Of a DNA stretch of 64,000 nt, positions 60,560 to 64,000 are shown piece after piece. Source of the DNA: Chryseobacterium senegalense. Lineage in GTDB: Bacteria > Bacteroidota > Bacteroidia > Flavobacteriales > Weeksellaceae. Position 1 is the first letter of the stretch. Every line of letters begins with the position of its first letter. A program made the position numbers and the translations under genes. The stretch covers positions 412,589 through 476,588 of the forward strand of contig CYUH01000015.1 in assembly GCA_001403755.1 (NCBI GenBank), in the 5' to 3' direction. The notes under the pieces are model-generated. The model searched no databases. It saw only the letters and a program-made list of their open reading frames with translations, and was not told the origin of the DNA.

Positions 60560-61432
60560 ATGTCAGTATTAGTAAACAAAGATTCAAAAGTAATCGTACA
60601 AGGTTTTACCGGAAACGAAGGAACTTTCCATGCAAGTCAAATGATTGAATACGGAACCAACGTTGTAGGTGGAGTAACTCCAGGAAAGGGTGGAACTGAG
60701 CATTTAGGAAAGCCAGTGTTCAATACTGTTGCTGAAACTGTAGAAAAAGCGGGTGCTGATGTATCGATCATCTTCGTTCCGCCGGCATTTGCTGCTGATG
60801 CCATTATGGAAGCTGCTGATGCAGGTATTAAAGTAATCGTTTGTATTACCGAAGGTATTCCGGTAGAAGATATGGTAAAAGTAAAATCTTATATTGCTGA
60901 CAGAGATTGCAGATTGATCGGGCCAAACTGCCCGGGAATCATCACTTCTGATGAAGCTAAAATCGGTATTATGCCAGGTTTTGTTTTCAAAAAAGGAAGA
61001 GTAGGAATCGTTTCAAAATCAGGAACTTTAACTTATGAAGCTGCTGATCAGGTAGTAAGAGCTGGTTATGGTGTTTCTACAGCAATCGGAATTGGTGGTG
61101 ATCCAATTATCGGAACTACAACCAAAGAAGCTTTGGAATTATTCATCAACGATCCAGAAACTGATGCCGTAGTAATGATCGGTGAAATCGGTGGTTCACT
61201 GGAAGCTGAAGCAGCAAGATGGTACAAAGAAAGCGGTTCTAAAAAACCGGTTGTTGGTTTCATCGCAGGACAAACCGCTCCAAAAGGAAGAACAATGGGT
61301 CACGCAGGTGCAATTGTAGGTGGTGCCGAAGATACCGCACAAGCGAAAATGGAAATCATGAGAGAAAACGGAATCAACGTGGTAGATTCTCCAGCAGAAA
61401 TTGGTGCTACTGTTGCTAAAGTTTTAGGATAA
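60560..61432 (+). CDS. sucD: Succinate--CoA ligase (ADP-forming) alpha subunit
   Basis: A 290-residue subunit of normal length. The CoA-binding domain has [20 protein letters not shown] and [13 protein letters not shown]. The ligase domain has [40 protein letters not shown] and the phosphohistidine loop [13 protein letters not shown]. It makes ATP from succinyl-CoA in the citric acid cycle with SucC, which is not in the window; separate sucC and sucD loci are usual in Flavobacteriia. Followed by a terminator. Confidence 0.96.
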   Translation: MSVLVNKDSKVIVQGFTGNEGTFHASQMIEYGTNVVGGVTPGKGGTEHLGKPVFNTVAETVEKAGADVSIIFVPPAFAADAIMEAADAGIKVIVCITEGIPVEDMVKVKSYIADRDCRLIGPNCPGIITSDEAKIGIMPGFVFKKGRVGIVSKSGTLTYEAADQVVRAGYGVSTAIGIGGDPIIGTTTKEALELFINDPETDAVVMIGEIGGSLEAEAARWYKESGSKKPVVGFIAGQTAPKGRTMGHAGAIVGGAEDTAQAKMEIMRENGINVVDSPAEIGATVAKVLG

Positions 61433-61450
61433 GATTATCTTAAGGAAAAT

Positions 61451-61486
61451 AAAAAACGTTTCGCAAAATTGTGAAACGTTTTTTTT
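61451..61486 (+). terminator. Rho-independent terminator of sucD
   Basis: AAAAAACGTTTC (61451-61462) pairs with GAAACGTTTTTT (61473-61484) around a 10-nt loop, with a T-run at the end. Confidence 0.88.
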
Positions 61487-61500
61487 GGCTGATATTTTTT

Positions 61501-61508
61501 TATCTTTG
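61501..61508 (+). promoter_or_regulatory. -7 box (TATCTTTG) ahead of the outer-membrane barrel gene
   Basis: TATCTTTG is an exact TAnnTTTG match, 17 bp before ATG 61526. The nearest TTG (61485-61487) is 13 nt upstream. Confidence 0.5.
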
Positions 61509-61525
61509 CTTTATAAACACTTTTT

Positions 61526-62197
61526 ATGAAAATTAAAATATTTGCTGCTGCAGCACTTTTTGCGACCAGCTTATTATCTGCACAAATCGATTTCAGAAGC
61601 ACAAGATTCGGTCTTACCGGAGGTGCTACCATATCCCGAGTAAGCAATGCTCATAATCCTTCAGGACCTCGATACTCGTTTTACGGAGGTGCATTAGCTT
61701 TAATTCCGGTCGATAATAATGACCAGTTTTATATCCAAACGGAAGTAGAATATTTGGGAGCCGGAGAATCGGGTAAAGACAAGGATGCGAAAGGCGCAAC
61801 CGGCTACAATGCGGTTTATGCCAACAATTACATCAGCGTTCCAATTTACTTTAAAGGATACTTTTCAGAAGCAGAATCGGAGTTTTTCGCATTGGCGGGA
61901 CCTAAATTCAATTTCCTTGTCAGCCAAAAAGTGAGCGATCCCGGAAAACCATTTTACGTTCCGGAACAATTGGAAGAATATCCAGACCTGAACGGAAAGG
62001 CTTCTAGTTTTAATCTTGCCATCGGTTTGGGAATTGGGTTTTCTTACAAAAGAATGTTGGAAGTTACCGCACGCTATGATCTCGGTCTCAGCAACACCTA
62101 CAAAGGTTTAATGGGAGAATTGCAAGCTGATCCAAATACGGCTAAGAAGAAATCAGAACAAGTTTTTAGCGTAGGTTTAAGTTACATTTTCCAATAG
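61526..62197 (+). CDS. Outer-membrane beta-barrel protein (PorT/OmpA-type barrel)
   Basis: A 223-residue exported protein with signal peptide MKIKIFAAAALFATSLLSAQ. Alternating hydrophobic strands fit an eight-stranded barrel of the outer membrane beta-barrel domain class: GLTGGATISRV, NYISVPIYFKGYF, FALAGPKFNFLVSQKV, NLAIGLGIGFSYKRMLEVTA and the C-terminal VFSVGLSYIFQ, ending in Phe-Gln. The Y-I-x-V-P-I-Y/L strand is characteristic. Function unknown; PorT-like or Skp-like roles cannot be told apart from sequence. Confidence 0.88.
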   Translation: MKIKIFAAAALFATSLLSAQIDFRSTRFGLTGGATISRVSNAHNPSGPRYSFYGGALALIPVDNNDQFYIQTEVEYLGAGESGKDKDAKGATGYNAVYANNYISVPIYFKGYFSEAESEFFALAGPKFNFLVSQKVSDPGKPFYVPEQLEEYPDLNGKASSFNLAIGLGIGFSYKRMLEVTARYDLGLSNTYKGLMGELQADPNTAKKKSEQVFSVGLSYIFQ

Positions 62198-62217
62198 ATT
62201 TTCATTCATAAAATATA

Positions 62218-62247
62218 AAATCCCATCAAATTTTATTGATGGGATTT
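62218..62247. terminator. Terminator between convergent genes
   Basis: AAATCCCATCAA (62218-62229) pairs exactly with TTGATGGGATTT (62236-62247) around a 6-nt loop. The flanking T content is moderate, so strength is uncertain. Confidence 0.7.
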
Positions 62248-62273
62248 ATCTTTATTTTAAATCTGAATTCAAT

Positions 62274-63590
62274 TTAACTTCTGATCCATTTCCAAAGCTC
62301 TTTTGCGCTCGCTTTATTTCCATACATTAAGATTCCAACGCGATAAATTTTTGCCGCTAGGAAAATCATTAATAATGTAGAAGCGATTAGTAATGCCATG
62401 GAAAGTGCAATTTGCCACGCCGGAACACCGAATGGAATTCTCGCAATCATCGCCACAGGTGAAGTAAATGGAATGACTGAAAGCCAAAACCCAAGCGGAC
62501 CTTCCGGATTATTCATAATCGTGAAGCTGCCGTACATTCCTAAAGTTAGCGGAATAATCGCAAAAAGGGTAAACTGTTGGGTTTCGGTTTCGTTATCTAC
62601 CGCCGATCCGATGGCTGCATACATTGAGCTGTAAAAAATATATCCCAACAAGAAAAAAACGATAAAAACGAAGATAATCAACGGGAAATTCATGTCTAAG
62701 AGGATGTGAGAAACCTTTGTCGCAGTTTCAGTGATGTCGAATTTTTGAAGCATTTCGGAGGATTGTTCGCTGCCGGGAATTTGTTTTTGCATCGCCTGAA
62801 AGCCGGTGTTTAGGAAGATGGCTCCCAAAACCGACATCGTAATCCAAATTACAAATTGCGTGAGCGCTACCAACGTGACGCCCAAAATTTTTCCCATCAT
62901 CAACTCAAATGGTTTTACCGAAGAAATGATGATTTCAACGACGCGGTTGTTTTTTTCCTCCAAAACGCTACGCATCACCCGAACACCGTAAATGATGATG
63001 AACATAAATACGGCATACATTAAAACCATGCTAAGGCCCGATTTTACACCGAAATCCAGGCCAGAATCCGCTTTGTTATTGTCCACCACATTTTCCGTAT
63101 TCAAATCGAAATTTTTATCCAGGCTTACCAGTTGATCTTCCGAGAGGCCAAGGGTTTTTATTTTTTCTTTTTTAAGGACTTTAGAAAGATCCGCAGAAAC
63201 ACTCGATTTGGTATCGAAACCGATTTTTTTATTGATGAGTAATTTGGTATTTTTCTCGAGCTCGTCGAAATTGTTGTTTTTCAGTTCCGGAATGATGAGG
63301 AGTCCCTCAATGCCCGTCATTTCTTTTAAAGTAGAACGGAGGGCTCGTTCATTTTCCTTCGGAACAAAAACGTACTTTATGGTGTTATTTCTCTTCAGAT
63401 TACCCACGAAAAGCCCACTTTTATCAACTACATTGAAGGTGCTGGAACTTTCATTTGCTTTAAACATAAAAGCAATTAAAGCTCCGAAACCAATCATTAA
63501 AATCGGTGCAAGAAGCGTAAGAATGATAAAAGATTTTTTCTTCACTTGCGTGAGATATTCTCTTTTGGTGATTAAAAATATATTTTTCAT
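62274..63590 (-). CDS. ABC-2 type exporter permease (NatB-like)
   Basis: A 438-residue permease. One N-terminal membrane helix (KKSFIILTLLAPILMIGFGA) is followed by a soluble periplasmic domain (about 45-180) and five to six helices in the C-terminal half. The intracellular helix has VRVMRSVLEEKNNRVVEIII and SSVKPFELMMGKILGVTLVA (E-E-K-x-x-R), diagnostic for ABC-2/NatB permeases. It pairs with the ATPase encoded 52 bp upstream on the same strand. The substrate is not known; relatives export sodium, drugs or peptides. Confidence 0.9.
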   Translation of the reverse strand: MKNIFLITKREYLTQVKKKSFIILTLLAPILMIGFGALIAFMFKANESSSTFNVVDKSGLFVGNLKRNNTIKYVFVPKENERALRSTLKEMTGIEGLLIIPELKNNNFDELEKNTKLLINKKIGFDTKSSVSADLSKVLKKEKIKTLGLSEDQLVSLDKNFDLNTENVVDNNKADSGLDFGVKSGLSMVLMYAVFMFIIIYGVRVMRSVLEEKNNRVVEIIISSVKPFELMMGKILGVTLVALTQFVIWITMSVLGAIFLNTGFQAMQKQIPGSEQSSEMLQKFDITETATKVSHILLDMNFPLIIFVFIVFFLLGYIFYSSMYAAIGSAVDNETETQQFTLFAIIPLTLGMYGSFTIMNNPEGPLGFWLSVIPFTSPVAMIARIPFGVPAWQIALSMALLIASTLLMIFLAAKIYRVGILMYGNKASAKELWKWIRS

Positions 63591-63642
63591 GGAATTTTTT
63601 CTATGGTGATCGGGAAGTTTTTTTTATTGTAAACGCTGAGAC

Positions 63643-64000
63643 TTATTTCGCTACTGCATTGATGAAAACTTCATTCATGCTCGGGATTTTCTCATCAAAC
63701 GAACGAATTTTTCCTATTTTCATTAGTGCATTCAGCAACAAGTTTTGATCGTTATCATTTTTCAATTCGAAAGAAACGAGTTGGTTTTGGGTGTTGAATT
63801 CGTTGATGTGGAATTCTTTTTTAAAGTTTTCAAATTTCTCGGAATCTACGTCTGATAAAGTAATTCCAAAGATGTTTTTTTTGAATTTTTCTCTCACTTC
63901 AAAAACTTTTCCGTCCAGCACTTTTTTCGATTGGTTGATTAATGCTACATAATCGCACATTTCTTCCACACTTTCCATTCGGTGCGTAGAAAGGATAATG
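63643..64000 (-). CDS. ABC transporter ATPase, C-terminal part (cut by window edge)
   Basis: The frame enters from beyond base 64000 and ends at 63643. The first visible residues IILSTHRMESVEEMCDYVAL contain the H-loop (S-T-H) that follows Walker B in ABC ATPases, so the nucleotide-binding core lies outside the window. The visible remainder is the C-terminal extension (NQSKKVLDGKVFEVREKFKK ... SMNEVFINAV) typical of NatA/Ccm-like ATPases. An ATG at 63978 is internal and not the start. It supplies energy for the permease encoded just downstream. Confidence 0.9.
   Translation of the reverse strand, partial: IILSTHRMESVEEMCDYVALINQSKKVLDGKVFEVREKFKKNIFGITLSDVDSEKFENFKKEFHINEFNTQNQLVSFELKNDNDQNLLLNALMKIGKIRSFDEKIPSMNEVFINAVAK

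Noticed and set aside
1..64000. tRNA, rRNA, riboswitch or replication origin
   Set aside because: No cloverleaf, rRNA-like sequence, known aptamer or DnaA-box cluster was recognised in the intergenic regions; short or divergent cases could be missed by eye.

Overview
The window looks like a chromosome segment of a low-to-moderate GC Bacteroidota, most likely Flavobacteriia of the Weeksellaceae (Chryseobacterium/Kaistella-like). The reasons are large proteins with type IX secretion (T9SS) C-terminal sorting tails, PorX, a fused LpxC-FabZ, two LpxD paralogues in one operon, the TAnnTTTG promoter box ahead of many genes, and few Shine-Dalgarno sequences. The genus is inference; no rRNA or tRNA gene is present to test it.

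Layout. (1) 1-8.7 kb is accessory DNA: the tail of a membrane protein, hairpin-rich direct repeats around a DUF559 gene, an HU-like protein, an XRE regulator with a candidate operator palindrome, a pair of inverted REP-like units, a membrane protein, a GT4 glycosyltransferase, a three-copy structured repeat of about 300 bp, lipoate-protein ligase and an IS3-type remnant. (2) 8.9-21.3 kb holds two giant T9SS-secreted paralogues (1800 and 1765 aa) and a broken third surface-protein gene. (3) 21.5-47.8 kb is a glycan locus. It opens with a small protein carrying a sortase/exosortase-like tail, then a PglC/PglD/PglE/PglF-type set predicted to make and transfer di-N-acetylbacillosamine. Wza- and Wzc-like export proteins, a flippase, a polymerase and several glycosyltransferases follow. 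Next come a CapE/CapF/CapG set for UDP-L-FucNAc with an interposed cupin gene, a WbuB-like transferase, a WbpV-like epimerase, a WecA-like initiating transferase, and RmlC, RmlB and RmlA. A frameshifted 23S-IVS-type gene and a GxxExxY gene sit between the Rml genes, and an antisense beta-helix protein lies inside the locus. (4) 47.9-64 kb is conserved housekeeping: rimO, an RlpA-like protein, a DUF892 protein with a histone-H1-like tail, exonuclease III, porX, an HD phosphohydrolase, lpxD, lpxC-fabZ, lpxA, efp, a second lpxD, sucD, an outer-membrane barrel and an ABC-2 exporter pair.

How the parts fit: the glycan locus encodes precursor synthesis, two kinds of initiating phosphoglycosyl transferase, elongation, flipping, polymerisation and export. 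The lipid A genes make its outer-membrane partner. PorX regulates T9SS, the route that would carry the giant proteins to the surface. The least ordinary features are the PID-type tail next to the PglC gene, the dual-initiator glycan locus, the two structured repeat families, the palindrome over the XRE promoter, and four visibly broken genes (IS3 remnant, third surface protein, small gene at 34.3 kb, 23S-IVS protein).
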